Source: Anaerolineaceae bacterium oral taxon 439
GTDB taxonomy: Bacteria > Chloroflexota > Anaerolineae > Anaerolineales > Anaerolineaceae
Direction of reading: 5' to 3'
Length of the DNA: 64,000 nt
Assembly: GCA_001717545.1 (NCBI GenBank)
Contig: CP017039.1
Coordinates: 2,108,001 to 2,172,000, forward strand
The notes below the pieces were generated by a model, which was given only the letters and a program-made list of their open reading frames with translations, did not search any database and was not told the origin of the DNA. The translations under genes and the position numbers were made by a program. This document shows positions 25,566 to 33,876 of the stretch, piece after piece. Numbering within the stretch: the first letter of the stretch is position 1; every line of letters starts with the position of its first letter.

Positions 25566-26375
25566 ATGGCACTTCAGGCATCGAAAATCAAAGCCCTGTT
25601 TCTCGATTTAGACGGCGTCGTCTGGCATGGCGCCAGCCCGATCGGCGATCTCGCCGCGACTTTTCGAAAAATCTATGCGTTGAACCTCCTTCCGCTCGTC
25701 GGGACGAATAACGCAACGCAGACGCCCGAAGCTTACTGCGAAAAGTTTGCATCTTTCGGCGTGGAGATGAAGCCCGAATATATTTTCAGCCCGGCGATCG
25801 GAAGCGCCGAACGCTTCCGCGAAGAATTTCCTTCCAACGTCCGGATCCATGTTCTGGGCTCGGACGCCCTCCGCGATTATTTACGCGGCGCCGGATTCGC
25901 GGTTGTCGACGAGAACGCCGACGTCGTCCTCGCCAGCCTCGATAAACGGCTCACCTACGATAAACTCGCCGCCGCGCAGCGGGAAGTCCTCAACGGAGCA
26001 AAATTCTACGCGACCAACCTCGATAACGTCCTGCTGACCGAAGCGGGGATCCGCCCGGGCGGGGGCGCCGTCGTCGCCGCGCTGTCGAGCTGCACCGGCG
26101 TCGCGCCGATCGTCATCGGGAAGCCCGAACCCTATATGATTCAAATAGCTATGCGCAAGTTTGGATTAATCGCGGAGGAAATCCTCGTCATCGGCGACCG
26201 CTACGATACCGATATTCTCGGCGGACTGAACGCCGGCTGCGCGTCCGTTCTGGTCTTGAGCGGCGTCGACAATCCGCAAACGATCGCGAAATATGATCGC
26301 GCGCCGGATTGGATCTGCGCAGATTTAGGCGCCGCAATCGACCGCCTCGGAATCGAAAAAGGCGAATCCGCCTGA
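25566..26375 (+). CDS. HAD-superfamily phosphatase, NagD/p-nitrophenylphosphatase type
   Basis: A 269-residue hydrolase. HAD motif I is LFLDLDGVVWHG (nucleophile and acid Asp residues). Motif II is VGTNNATQTP and motif III is the Lys of IVIGKPEPYMIQIAM. Motif IV is ILVIGDRYDTDILGGLNAGC. A C2-type cap domain lies at about 85-185, as in NagD, phosphoglycolate phosphatase or sugar-phosphate phosphatases. The substrate could be any of several metabolite phosphates. The start has AAAGGA 8 bases upstream. It leads a run of closely spaced genes through rlmN, ftsY and prfB. Confidence 0.88.
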   Translation: MALQASKIKALFLDLDGVVWHGASPIGDLAATFRKIYALNLLPLVGTNNATQTPEAYCEKFASFGVEMKPEYIFSPAIGSAERFREEFPSNVRIHVLGSDALRDYLRGAGFAVVDENADVVLASLDKRLTYDKLAAAQREVLNGAKFYATNLDNVLLTEAGIRPGGGAVVAALSSCTGVAPIVIGKPEPYMIQIAMRKFGLIAEEILVIGDRYDTDILGGLNAGCASVLVLSGVDNPQTIAKYDRAPDWICADLGAAIDRLGIEKGESA

Positions 26376-26408
26376 AAAGCGCGTTTTATTATAGTAAGGA
26401 ATGACCTG

Positions 26409-27449
26409 ATGACGAAACTGTTCTTCGACGAAACTTTCGCCGGCTTCGCGCGAAACCTGACCGACTGGGGCGAACCTTCGTTCCGCGCCCGACAGATCTG
26501 GGCGGGCGTTTACCGGAACCTGATCTTCGATCCGAACGCAATCTCGAACCTTCCAAAAGGGCTTCGCGAAAAAATCGCCGCCGAGTATTCGTTCGAACCG
26601 CTGTCGACCGTTCGCAGGGTCGTTTCTTCATCCGGGCTGACCGAAAAATACCTTTTCGCGCTGAGCGATAAGGCGAAAATCGAGGCGGTCCTGATGCGCT
26701 ACCGCAATCGGAATACGATCTGTATCTCGACGCAGTCCGGCTGCGCGATGAATTGCGCGTTCTGCGCAACCGGGCAGATGGGCCTGACGCGGAACCTGAC
26801 CGCCGGCGAAATCGCCGGACAGGTTCTTTATTTCGCCGGACGCCTCAAGCGCGAAGAGAAGCAGTTGACCAACGTCGTCGTCATGGGGATGGGCGAGCCG
26901 TTCCATAATTACGAAAACGTCATGCGGGCCATGGACCTGATTAACGATCCGGACGGATTCCGCTTTGGCGAACGCCGCGTTACGATTTCGACCGTCGGGA
27001 TTATCCCCATGATCGAAAAATTTACCAAAGCCAGGCGTCAGATTAACCTCGCGATCTCGCTCCACGCGCCGACGAACTTTCTCCGCGATCAGATTATCCC
27101 GGCCAATAAGAAATACCCGGTCCATGACCTCGTCGAAGCGGCGCGCCGGTACGCCGATTTTACGAAACGCCGCGTCAGTTTCGAATACGCGATGATCGAC
27201 GGGTTCAACGATTCAATCGAACAGGCCGCCCAGCTCGCAAAGCTGCTGCGCGGGACGCTCTGTCATGTTAACCTGATTTCGCTCAACCCGACGCGAAAGT
27301 ACGCCCGATCCGGATCCGGACGGGCGACGATTAACGACTTCCAAGCCGCGCTTGAAAAAGCCGGGATTCCCTGTACGATCCGGCTGTCGCGCGGCGTTGA
27401 TATCGGAGCCGGATGCGGCCAGCTTTTAGCGGAATACAAAGAGAAATAA
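26409..27449 (+). CDS. rlmN: 23S rRNA/tRNA (adenine-C2)-methyltransferase RlmN
   Basis: A radical-SAM enzyme that methylates A2503 of 23S rRNA and A37 of some tRNAs, using a cysteine methyl carrier. It has 346 residues. The cluster ligands are Cys112, Cys116 and Cys119 in SGCAMNCAFCATGQMG. NVVVMGMGEPFHNYENVMRAM is split by the GMGEP SAM motif. The C-terminal SRGVDIGAGCGQL holds the second catalytic Cys. The N-terminal RARQIWAGVY motif is typical. The gap to the HAD gene is 33 bases and to ftsY 32, so they probably form one transcript. Confidence 0.95.
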   Translation: MTKLFFDETFAGFARNLTDWGEPSFRARQIWAGVYRNLIFDPNAISNLPKGLREKIAAEYSFEPLSTVRRVVSSSGLTEKYLFALSDKAKIEAVLMRYRNRNTICISTQSGCAMNCAFCATGQMGLTRNLTAGEIAGQVLYFAGRLKREEKQLTNVVVMGMGEPFHNYENVMRAMDLINDPDGFRFGERRVTISTVGIIPMIEKFTKARRQINLAISLHAPTNFLRDQIIPANKKYPVHDLVEAARRYADFTKRRVSFEYAMIDGFNDSIEQAAQLAKLLRGTLCHVNLISLNPTRKYARSGSGRATINDFQAALEKAGIPCTIRLSRGVDIGAGCGQLLAEYKEK

Positions 27450-27481
27450 TCCTATACGAAAAAGAATTCGGAGAGAAAACA

Positions 27482-28399
27482 ATGCCTGATTTATTCGGAA
27501 ACTGGTTTAAAGGGTTGGACAAAACCCGCCGGGCCGCGTTCTCGCAATTAGCAACGATCCTCGGAACGAACGAAATCGACGACGTCCTCTGGGAGGACCT
27601 CGAAGCGATCCTGATTCAAGCCGATCTCGGCGTCGAAACCTCGGAACGCATCCTGAATCACCTGCGACAGACTGTCCTTGACGAAAAAATTTACCGCGCG
27701 CGCGATTTAGTCAGATACCTGAAAGCCGACCTGATCGAGCTCCTCGACGAAGGAACCGACCCGCTCGCCGAAGTCAGGACCCGGAAACCGTACGTCATCC
27801 TGATGGTCGGCGTAAACGGGTCAGGGAAAACGACGTCAACCGCCAAGCTGGCGAAAAAATACAGCGACGCCGGGAAACGGGTCATGATCGCCGCGGGGGA
27901 TACCTTCCGCGCCGCCGCGATCGACCAGCTCCAGATTTGGGGCGACCGACTGAACATTCCGGTCATCGCCGGGCGGGAAGGCGGAGACGCCGCCGCCGTG
28001 GCGTTCGACGCGGTTCAGTCCGCGCTCGCGCGCAATATCGATATCCTGATTATCGATACCGCCGGCCGGCTCCAATCGCGCTATAACCTGATGGAGGAGC
28101 TGAAAAAGGTGCATCGCGTCATCGGCAAAGCGCTCGACGGCGCGCCGCATGCCGTCTGGATCGTGCTGGACGCGACAACCGGGCAAAACGCGCTGACGCA
28201 GGCGCAGGCGTTCCAAAACACGGTCAGCGTCAACGGCGTCATCCTGGCCAAGCTCGACTCCTCCGCCAAAGGCGGAATGGCCTTCGCGGTGACGCAGTCG
28301 TTAAAACTGCCGATCCTGTACGCCGGGCTTGGCGAACGGGCGGAAGACCTCGTCCGATTCGATCGAGAAAAGTTCGTCGACGGAATCGTCGGCGAGTAA
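27482..28399 (+). CDS. ftsY: Signal recognition particle receptor FtsY
   Basis: The membrane-associated SRP GTPase that delivers ribosomes to the Sec translocon. It has 305 residues from the ATG at 27482, which has GGAGAG 6 bases upstream. The N-terminal helical N domain is followed by the GTPase motifs: GVNGSGKTTSTAKLA (G1), DTFRAAAIDQL, DTAGRLQ (G3), AKLDSSAKGG (TKxD position) and GLGERAEDLVRFD. The short N-terminus lacks the acidic A domain of E. coli FtsY, as in many bacteria. No ffh is near. It sits between rlmN and prfB with 20-32 base gaps. Confidence 0.95.
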   Translation: MPDLFGNWFKGLDKTRRAAFSQLATILGTNEIDDVLWEDLEAILIQADLGVETSERILNHLRQTVLDEKIYRARDLVRYLKADLIELLDEGTDPLAEVRTRKPYVILMVGVNGSGKTTSTAKLAKKYSDAGKRVMIAAGDTFRAAAIDQLQIWGDRLNIPVIAGREGGDAAAVAFDAVQSALARNIDILIIDTAGRLQSRYNLMEELKKVHRVIGKALDGAPHAVWIVLDATTGQNALTQAQAFQNTVSVNGVILAKLDSSAKGGMAFAVTQSLKLPILYAGLGERAEDLVRFDREKFVDGIVGE

Positions 28400-28419
28400 A
28401 AACGGGGGAAACGACGCGA

Positions 28420-29508
28420 ATGCAGGAATATTTAGTCCGAATGACGGCCGCCCGTCAGAAAATCGACGAATTGGCGAAAAAAATCGACCTTCCCAGGCTT
28501 CAGGACGAACGCCTCCTGCTTGAAAAAGAAGCGGAGGCGCCGAATCTCTGGAACGACCGCGAAAAGGCGCAATCGCTCCTGAAACGACTCAACGACATCC
28601 GCAGCGAAATCGACGAATGGGAATCGCTGATCAAGCGCGCCCGCGATACGGTCGAGCTGCTCGAGATGGACGATGAATCGCTTCTCGGAGAATTAGAACC
28701 GGAGATCGGGGCGATCGAAGCCGCTGCCCGCGAAAAAGAGATTTCCGTCCTTTTCTCCGGAAAATACGACCGCGGGAACGCGATTTTAGCGATCCATGCC
28801 GGCGCGGGCGGAACCGAAGCGCATGACTGGGCAGCCATGCTGCAGCGCATGTACTTACGCTGGGCGGAAAATCACCGGTTCACGACCGAAATCGTCGACT
28901 TTACGCCAGGCGAAGAAGCCGGAACGAAAACGATTACGATCTCCGTTGCCGGTCGGTTTGCTTATGGATTCCTGAAATCCGAAAAAGGGACCCACCGCCT
29001 CGTTCGCCTCTCGCCGTTCGACGCGGCACACCGGCGCCATACGTCGTTCGCCATGGTCGAGATCCTTCCCGAAGCGTCGGCCGACGACTCGATCGAAATT
29101 CCTCCCGAGGACGTCCGGATCGACGTTTTTAAATCCTCCGGCGCGGGCGGCCAGAACGTTCAGAAGAACTCAACCGCCGTACGCCTGCTCCACCTGCCCA
29201 CCGGAATTATCGTCACCTGCCAAAACGAGCGGTCACAGACGCAGAACCGGGAAACCGCGATGAAAGTCCTTCGTTCCCGGCTCCTCGATATCCGCGCGCA
29301 GGAGCAGAATCAGGAAATAGAAGAGCTCCGCGGCGAATACGTTAAAGCGGAATGGGGATCGCAGATCCGTTCCTACGTCCTCCATCCCTATCAGCTCGTC
29401 AAGGACAACCGGACCGACTTTGAAACCGGGAATACGCAGGCGGTCCTCGACGGCGACCTCGACGCATTCATGGAAGCGTACCTGAAACGGTTCGCGAAAC
29501 CGTCATAA
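28420..29508 (+). CDS. prfB: Peptide chain release factor 2
   Basis: A 362-residue class I release factor that reads UGA and UAA. The codon-recognition SPF motif is in RLSPFDAAHRRHTSFA and the catalytic GGQ in SSGAGGQNVQKNSTAVRL. The N-terminal helices (ARQKIDELAKKIDLPRLQDE, then APNLWNDREKAQ) align with RF2. Unlike many prfB genes the frame is continuous through the usual frameshift site; there is no in-frame TGA near codon 25. So the autoregulatory +1 frameshift is absent here. It lies 20 bases after ftsY. Confidence 0.95.
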   Translation: MQEYLVRMTAARQKIDELAKKIDLPRLQDERLLLEKEAEAPNLWNDREKAQSLLKRLNDIRSEIDEWESLIKRARDTVELLEMDDESLLGELEPEIGAIEAAAREKEISVLFSGKYDRGNAILAIHAGAGGTEAHDWAAMLQRMYLRWAENHRFTTEIVDFTPGEEAGTKTITISVAGRFAYGFLKSEKGTHRLVRLSPFDAAHRRHTSFAMVEILPEASADDSIEIPPEDVRIDVFKSSGAGGQNVQKNSTAVRLLHLPTGIIVTCQNERSQTQNRETAMKVLRSRLLDIRAQEQNQEIEELRGEYVKAEWGSQIRSYVLHPYQLVKDNRTDFETGNTQAVLDGDLDAFMEAYLKRFAKPS

Positions 29509-29596
29509 GATTTCACGAACCGTTTTATAAAAATCGTTAAAACGTATAATAAAGAGACGACAAATCGCGTTGCCATTACAGATGAGGAATCGCATT

Positions 29597-30034
29597 ATGA
29601 AGAAACTCTGGTCAGAATTTTATGAATTTATTGCCAAAGGCAATGTCATCGGATTAGCCGTCGGTTTGATGATGGGCGCGGCCTTCAACAGCATCATCAC
29701 CTCGATGATCGACGATATCCTGATGCCGATTATCAGCGTTATCACCTCGGGCATCTCGTTCAATCAGTGGTTCATCGCGCTGAACGGGCAGTCGTACGAA
29801 ACCCTCGCGCTTGCGCAGGAAGCCGGCGCGCCGATCATGACGGTCGGGAACTTTATCGCCGCGGTTATTAACTTCCTGATCGTCGCTATCGTCCTCTTCC
29901 TGCTGATGAAGGGCATGACCAGCGCGATGAACGCGGCGAAGAAGAAGGAAGAAGCGGCCGTCGAAGAACCCGCCGAACCGTCCGACGACGTCAAGCTGCT
30001 GACCGAAATCCGCGACCTGCTGGCGAAGAAATAG
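29597..30034 (+). CDS. mscL: Large-conductance mechanosensitive channel MscL
   Basis: An emergency release channel that opens under membrane tension during osmotic downshock. It has 145 residues from the ATG at 29597 (GAGGAAT upstream). Helix S1 is EFYEFIAKGNVIGLAVGLMM, then TM1 with GAAFNSIITSMIDDILMPII. TM2 is GNFIAAVINFLIVAIVLFLL and a cytoplasmic C-terminal helix ends LLTEIRDLLAKK. The Glu/Pro-rich linker before that helix is somewhat long. It has a TATAAT box at 29545-29550 but no clear -35 box. Confidence 0.94.
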   Translation: MKKLWSEFYEFIAKGNVIGLAVGLMMGAAFNSIITSMIDDILMPIISVITSGISFNQWFIALNGQSYETLALAQEAGAPIMTVGNFIAAVINFLIVAIVLFLLMKGMTSAMNAAKKKEEAAVEEPAEPSDDVKLLTEIRDLLAKK

Positions 30035-30518
30035 GAAATTGCCAGTATCGGGAAAACTCCTGACAACCAATATATTCACATCCGCCAAATAATCGGCGCC
30101 AAGGGATCCCCGAAGCGGGGACCGCTCTTGAACGCCGATTTTCTTTATCCGGACGATCCACTCTTACGGACGGTTCATTCTGGATCGGCTGCCGTTCCTC
30201 TCTACGTTTTACCGGCCGAAGCCGCCGCCGAAATCCCCAAAAATTCCCATGATAAAATAAAAAACGGACGGGATCCGCTTCTTCTTCCGGATCCAGGGAA
30301 AAGGCCGACCGTTGAGAAAAAGTGGGAATGGAGAAAGATCACCGAATTCAAAAACGAAAATCAAACTGGAGGGAATATGCGGATCATTCTCGGAACAGCT
30401 TCAATCGTGATCAACAGCGTTTCTTTATTCACGAGAAAGAAATATCAATTCAGGAAAGAGAGAATGCAAATCCCCAATCGTGATATTTCCAAACCATCCG
30501 GTTCGATCGACACTGCGT
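30035..30518. other. 484-bp non-coding stretch with nested hairpins
   Basis: No convincing gene. An open frame on the plus strand (30128-30529) has no family signature and odd composition. Two nested inverted repeats are visible. In the first (about 30095-30144), AATCGGCG...CGCCGATT surrounds TCCCCGAAGCGGGGA and then TTTTC; this is probably the mscL terminator. In the second (about 30263-30314), AACGG...CCGTT surrounds GGATCCG/CGGATCC. The second has no clear role. Confidence 0.5.
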
Positions 30519-32558
30519 ATGAAGACTGAATCCGCCAATACAGCTCAATCCGTTTCATCTGACCCGTCCGGCTCGCTCCCTTGGCTCGGCGCGTTCGCAG
30601 CGACGATCGCCATGATTCATGGGATTTTTATCGGACGGATCGGTTTTTTCTGGGACGATTGGATGATCCTGCTTGTCCGGGAAAAGCTGACCCCCGCGGC
30701 GTATTTTCCCTATTACGCGGTCGACCGCCCGACCTCCGCCTGGGTCAACGCGCTTTTTTATGGGTTGCCCCGGGATAACCCGTCCCTTTGGCGGCTGACG
30801 AGCTGCGCGCTGACGTTCGCAATCGCTGCGCTCCTCTTCAGGCTTCTGAACAGTCTCTGGCGCGAGCGGAGGACCGCCAACGGCGTCGCAGTCCTCATTT
30901 TCCTCGCCGCGCCGCTCTTTTCCCAGACGTATATCACGATTACCTACACGCAGCACCACCTGCAATATATCCTGTTCCTGCTCTCGCTCCTCGCGACGCT
31001 CCGCGCCGGCTCGGCGCAGTGGCAAGCCGCGAAAAGCGGATGGACGGCCGCCGCGCTGGCGCTGATGACGGTCGGGCTGACGGTCACGGAGTTTTTCGCG
31101 TTCGCAGAGCTGGTACGGTTTCCGATCCTGCTGATCCTCGCCATGCGTCGAAACGAGGAAAAGCCCGCTCTGAAATCGCTTCCGTCCGCGCTGAAAAGCT
31201 TCCTGCCGTATGGGCTCGTGTGGGCGGGTTTTGTCCTCTACAGGATGAACTTTGCCCGTTGGTTCCCTATTCTTGAAGCCGACTCGCCGGAGCTGATCCG
31301 GCTTTTCCGGGACGATCCGGCCGACGCGATCCGGGCGGCTTTCGAGCTGCTCTTTACGACGCTTGCCGTTCCCTTTTTCAACTTTCCCGGGAAGATGCTG
31401 ACGCTGGATCTCGTCCGTTTTTTTGAGAAAACGCGCCTCCTGCTGGCTGCGATCGCGGCGGGGGGCGGGTTCGCCCTGTTCCGTTTCCTGCGCGCCCACG
31501 AGGAGGAAGACAAGCCGGAAGCGAAGCGAAAAATCGAAACCGAGCGGATGATCTTCGCGGGATGCCTTCTCCTGACGGGCGTCGCGCCATTCGTACTGAT
31601 CCTGAGCAGCGTATTCAAGCCAGACGACCCTTATCATATCGACCGGACGTACTACGTTGCCGCGCCCGCCGTCGCGATCATCTTTGAGTCCGCGGTCCGC
31701 GCGTTGGTCGAAAAGCCGCGGATGCGCGCCGTCCTCTTCGCCGCGGTTTTCGCGCTCTGCGCGTATCAGCATGAGCTGATCAACGACGAGGCAAGGCTCC
31801 TGACGCTTCGGCAGCAATCCTTCTACCGCCAGATCAAAACGCGCCTTCCCGCGCTCGAAAATCAGACCGCGCTGGTCGATACGAACGTCGTCTTCCCCGA
31901 ACAGGGCGCCGCTTTCACCGCGTCTGCAATCAATATCCTTTACCCCAACCCCTTCACGATCGACGAAGAGATTCCGATCTGGGTCTACGCGGTCGGCGAC
32001 AGGAGCTACGCGGACCACCCCGGGTTCCATACCCGGAAACGGATCTTCCGGTTCAACGCGCCGAAAGAAAACGCGATCCTGATCGATTATGATAACCCGT
32101 TCGCCAACTGCGTCTGGGTCTTCAACGCAGACGACGCCGACCATCCGCATATCAGCGAAATTCAACGCAGCTGGATCGAGCATACCGCGTTGAACCGTGT
32201 CCAGTCCGCGGCGCCGGGCAATCCGGGAACGATCGACGAAAAGTATTTCGGGAAAGAGGACCCCGACGCATGGTGCGGTTATTATCAACGCGCGGCGTAC
32301 GCGCGTCAGGCCGGCGACCTCCGCGCGCTCGCGGAAATAACGAACGCGGCGCTGAGCGCCGGATACCGCCCGGGCCATCGCTCCGCGAATTCGCCGTATG
32401 AATGGATCCCGTTTATTGAAAGCCTCTACGAACAGGGAGAAACTGCGTTAGCCGACGAGCTTCGGCGGGAAGCGCTCGCGGTCGACCCGGCTTACCGTGC
32501 GTCGTTCGACGCCCGTTTCCCGCCTCGAAAAGACGGAGGAAATAAAATAACACAATAA
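30519..32558 (+). CDS. Large polytopic membrane protein, GT-C glycosyltransferase-like
   Basis: About 679 residues. The first ~450 have ten or more hydrophobic segments, beginning LGAFAATIAMIHGIFIGRIG. The first loop contains GFFWDDWMILL and later VDRPTSAW, an acidic DDW pair followed by an aromatic/DRP segment. This is reminiscent of GT-C enzymes that use lipid-linked sugars in cell-surface glycosylation. The last ~200 residues form a soluble, probably extracellular domain with helix pairs (ARQAGDLRALAEITNAALSA) resembling TPR. The start is uncertain: ATG 30519 has little ribosome site, and GTG at 30480 is an alternative. Family assignment is inference. Confidence 0.6.
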   Translation: MKTESANTAQSVSSDPSGSLPWLGAFAATIAMIHGIFIGRIGFFWDDWMILLVREKLTPAAYFPYYAVDRPTSAWVNALFYGLPRDNPSLWRLTSCALTFAIAALLFRLLNSLWRERRTANGVAVLIFLAAPLFSQTYITITYTQHHLQYILFLLSLLATLRAGSAQWQAAKSGWTAAALALMTVGLTVTEFFAFAELVRFPILLILAMRRNEEKPALKSLPSALKSFLPYGLVWAGFVLYRMNFARWFPILEADSPELIRLFRDDPADAIRAAFELLFTTLAVPFFNFPGKMLTLDLVRFFEKTRLLLAAIAAGGGFALFRFLRAHEEEDKPEAKRKIETERMIFAGCLLLTGVAPFVLILSSVFKPDDPYHIDRTYYVAAPAVAIIFESAVRALVEKPRMRAVLFAAVFALCAYQHELINDEARLLTLRQQSFYRQIKTRLPALENQTALVDTNVVFPEQGAAFTASAINILYPNPFTIDEEIPIWVYAVGDRSYADHPGFHTRKRIFRFNAPKENAILIDYDNPFANCVWVFNADDADHPHISEIQRSWIEHTALNRVQSAAPGNPGTIDEKYFGKEDPDAWCGYYQRAAYARQAGDLRALAEITNAALSAGYRPGHRSANSPYEWIPFIESLYEQGETALADELRREALAVDPAYRASFDARFPPRKDGGNKITQ

Positions 32559-32681
32559 TCTTAAACCGTACTATAATAGGATAGCGTTTAGATTCGTTTA
32601 AGTTAGCTGACAGGCAATCATCATCCTGAAGAAAGCGTGACGCATGCCGACAGAATTGAATTTCAAATCAAATCGTACAAG

Positions 32682-32706
32682 ACACAGCTCAATCCTGAGC
32701 TCGTGT
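32682..32706 (+). promoter_or_regulatory. Leader hairpin before the iron/polyamine-type ABC operon
   Basis: ACACAGCTCA, loop ATCC and TGAGCTCGTGT form a stem with one internal mismatch. TTTAATTTATTTT follows and then the GGAGG ribosome site of the binding-protein gene. It could be an attenuator-like terminator or mRNA 5'-end stabiliser. A TATAAT box at about 32571 may be the -10 of the promoter. Confidence 0.45.
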
Positions 32707-32730
32707 TTAATTTATTTTGGAGGAAAACTG

Positions 32731-33777
32731 ATGAAACGTAGTATTTTGCTCTTCTGCCTTCTGGCACTTATCGCGATCGTTCTTCCGGTCTCCGCTCAGA
32801 GCGGGACCCTGAATGTCCTCTGCACGCCGCAGGAAGTCTGGTGCGAAGGAATGGCGGCGGCGTTCGAAGCGAAGTATCCGGAAATTGACGTCGAATGGCT
32901 GCGAATGTCGTCCGGCGAAGCGCTCGCGAAAGTCATGAGCGAGAACGGCGCGCCGACGTACGATATCTGGTGGGGAGGCCCGATGGACAGCTTCGTCGCC
33001 GCGTCAGCCGCCGACCTTCTCGAGGTTTACGATTCTCCGAACTATGAGAATATCCTCGAAGATCAGAAAGACCTTTTTATTTCCCCGAAGAAAGATTACG
33101 TCGGGATTTACGTCGGTTCGCTTTCGTTCAACACGAATACCGAATTCCTCGCGGAATATGACGGGCTTGAAGCGCCGAAATCCTACGAAGACCTGCTGAA
33201 ACCGGAATTCAAGGGACAGATCGTCATGGCGCACCCGTCGACGTCAGGGACGGCGTACACGTTCGTCTCGACCGTGCTGCAGATCATGGGCGAAGAAGCC
33301 GGCTGGGAATACCTGAAGAAATTCAACGATCAGGTTGCAATGTACACGAAATCCGGCGCCGGCGGCGGAAAATTCGTCGCCAATAACGAATTCGGCATGG
33401 TCATCATGTTCTCGCATGACGCCGTCAAGGAAATCGACGACAACGGCGCTCCGCTCGTTATCACCTTCCCGGAAGAAGGAACCGGATTCGAAATCGGTTC
33501 GCAGGCGATCCTCAAAGGCGCGAAGAATCTCGAAAACGCCAAACTCTGGTTCGACTGGGCGATCAGCGCCGAAGCGCAGCAGCTCGGCCCGGAATATCAG
33601 GCCTATCAGGCGCCGACGGTCAAAGGCGTCGAGCTTTCGCATCCGGAGCTCCTCGAAGTCAAGCTGATCGATTACGATTTCGAATGGTCCGGGGAACATC
33701 GGCAGGAATTCCAGGATAAGTTCGCGAACGAAATCCAGAACGCCGAAGCCGACGAAGAAGGCCTGATCAAGAAATAA
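32731..33777 (+). CDS. ABC transporter substrate-binding protein (iron/AfuA-FbpA-like)
   Basis: A 348-residue type II binding protein (SBP_bac_6/8 class). It has a clear signal peptide, ILLFCLLALIAIVLPVSA. The start ATG at 32731 has GGAGG 7 bases upstream; earlier in-frame ATGs lack one. Features include LNVLCTPQEVWCEGMAAAFE, YDIWWGGPMDSFV, GIYVGSLSFNTNTEFL and HPSTSGTAYTFVSTV, all typical of ferric-iron, 2-aminoethylphosphonate or thiamine-type receptors. No tandem Tyr iron-binding motif is clear, so iron is only one option. It is the first of three genes that form an importer. Confidence 0.85.
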   Translation: MKRSILLFCLLALIAIVLPVSAQSGTLNVLCTPQEVWCEGMAAAFEAKYPEIDVEWLRMSSGEALAKVMSENGAPTYDIWWGGPMDSFVAASAADLLEVYDSPNYENILEDQKDLFISPKKDYVGIYVGSLSFNTNTEFLAEYDGLEAPKSYEDLLKPEFKGQIVMAHPSTSGTAYTFVSTVLQIMGEEAGWEYLKKFNDQVAMYTKSGAGGGKFVANNEFGMVIMFSHDAVKEIDDNGAPLVITFPEEGTGFEIGSQAILKGAKNLENAKLWFDWAISAEAQQLGPEYQAYQAPTVKGVELSHPELLEVKLIDYDFEWSGEHRQEFQDKFANEIQNAEADEEGLIKK

Positions 33778-33876
33778 AGCTCTATATATATAACCAATCT
33801 GATTCATACTGCACCCAAAAAGCGCAGTATGAATCTTCATCTCGCTCAACTCTATTCTATATCCCCGGAGGGTCAT

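Noticed and set aside
30128-30529. A 133-codon candidate gene after mscL
   Set aside because: It overlaps terminator-like hairpins and the next gene start and has no hydrophobic, domain or ribosome-site support.
30555-32378. A 607-codon open frame antisense to the large membrane protein gene
   Set aside because: Its translation is rich in Arg, Glu and Asp with no domain signature. It mirrors the codon bias of the sense gene, which has clear membrane helices.
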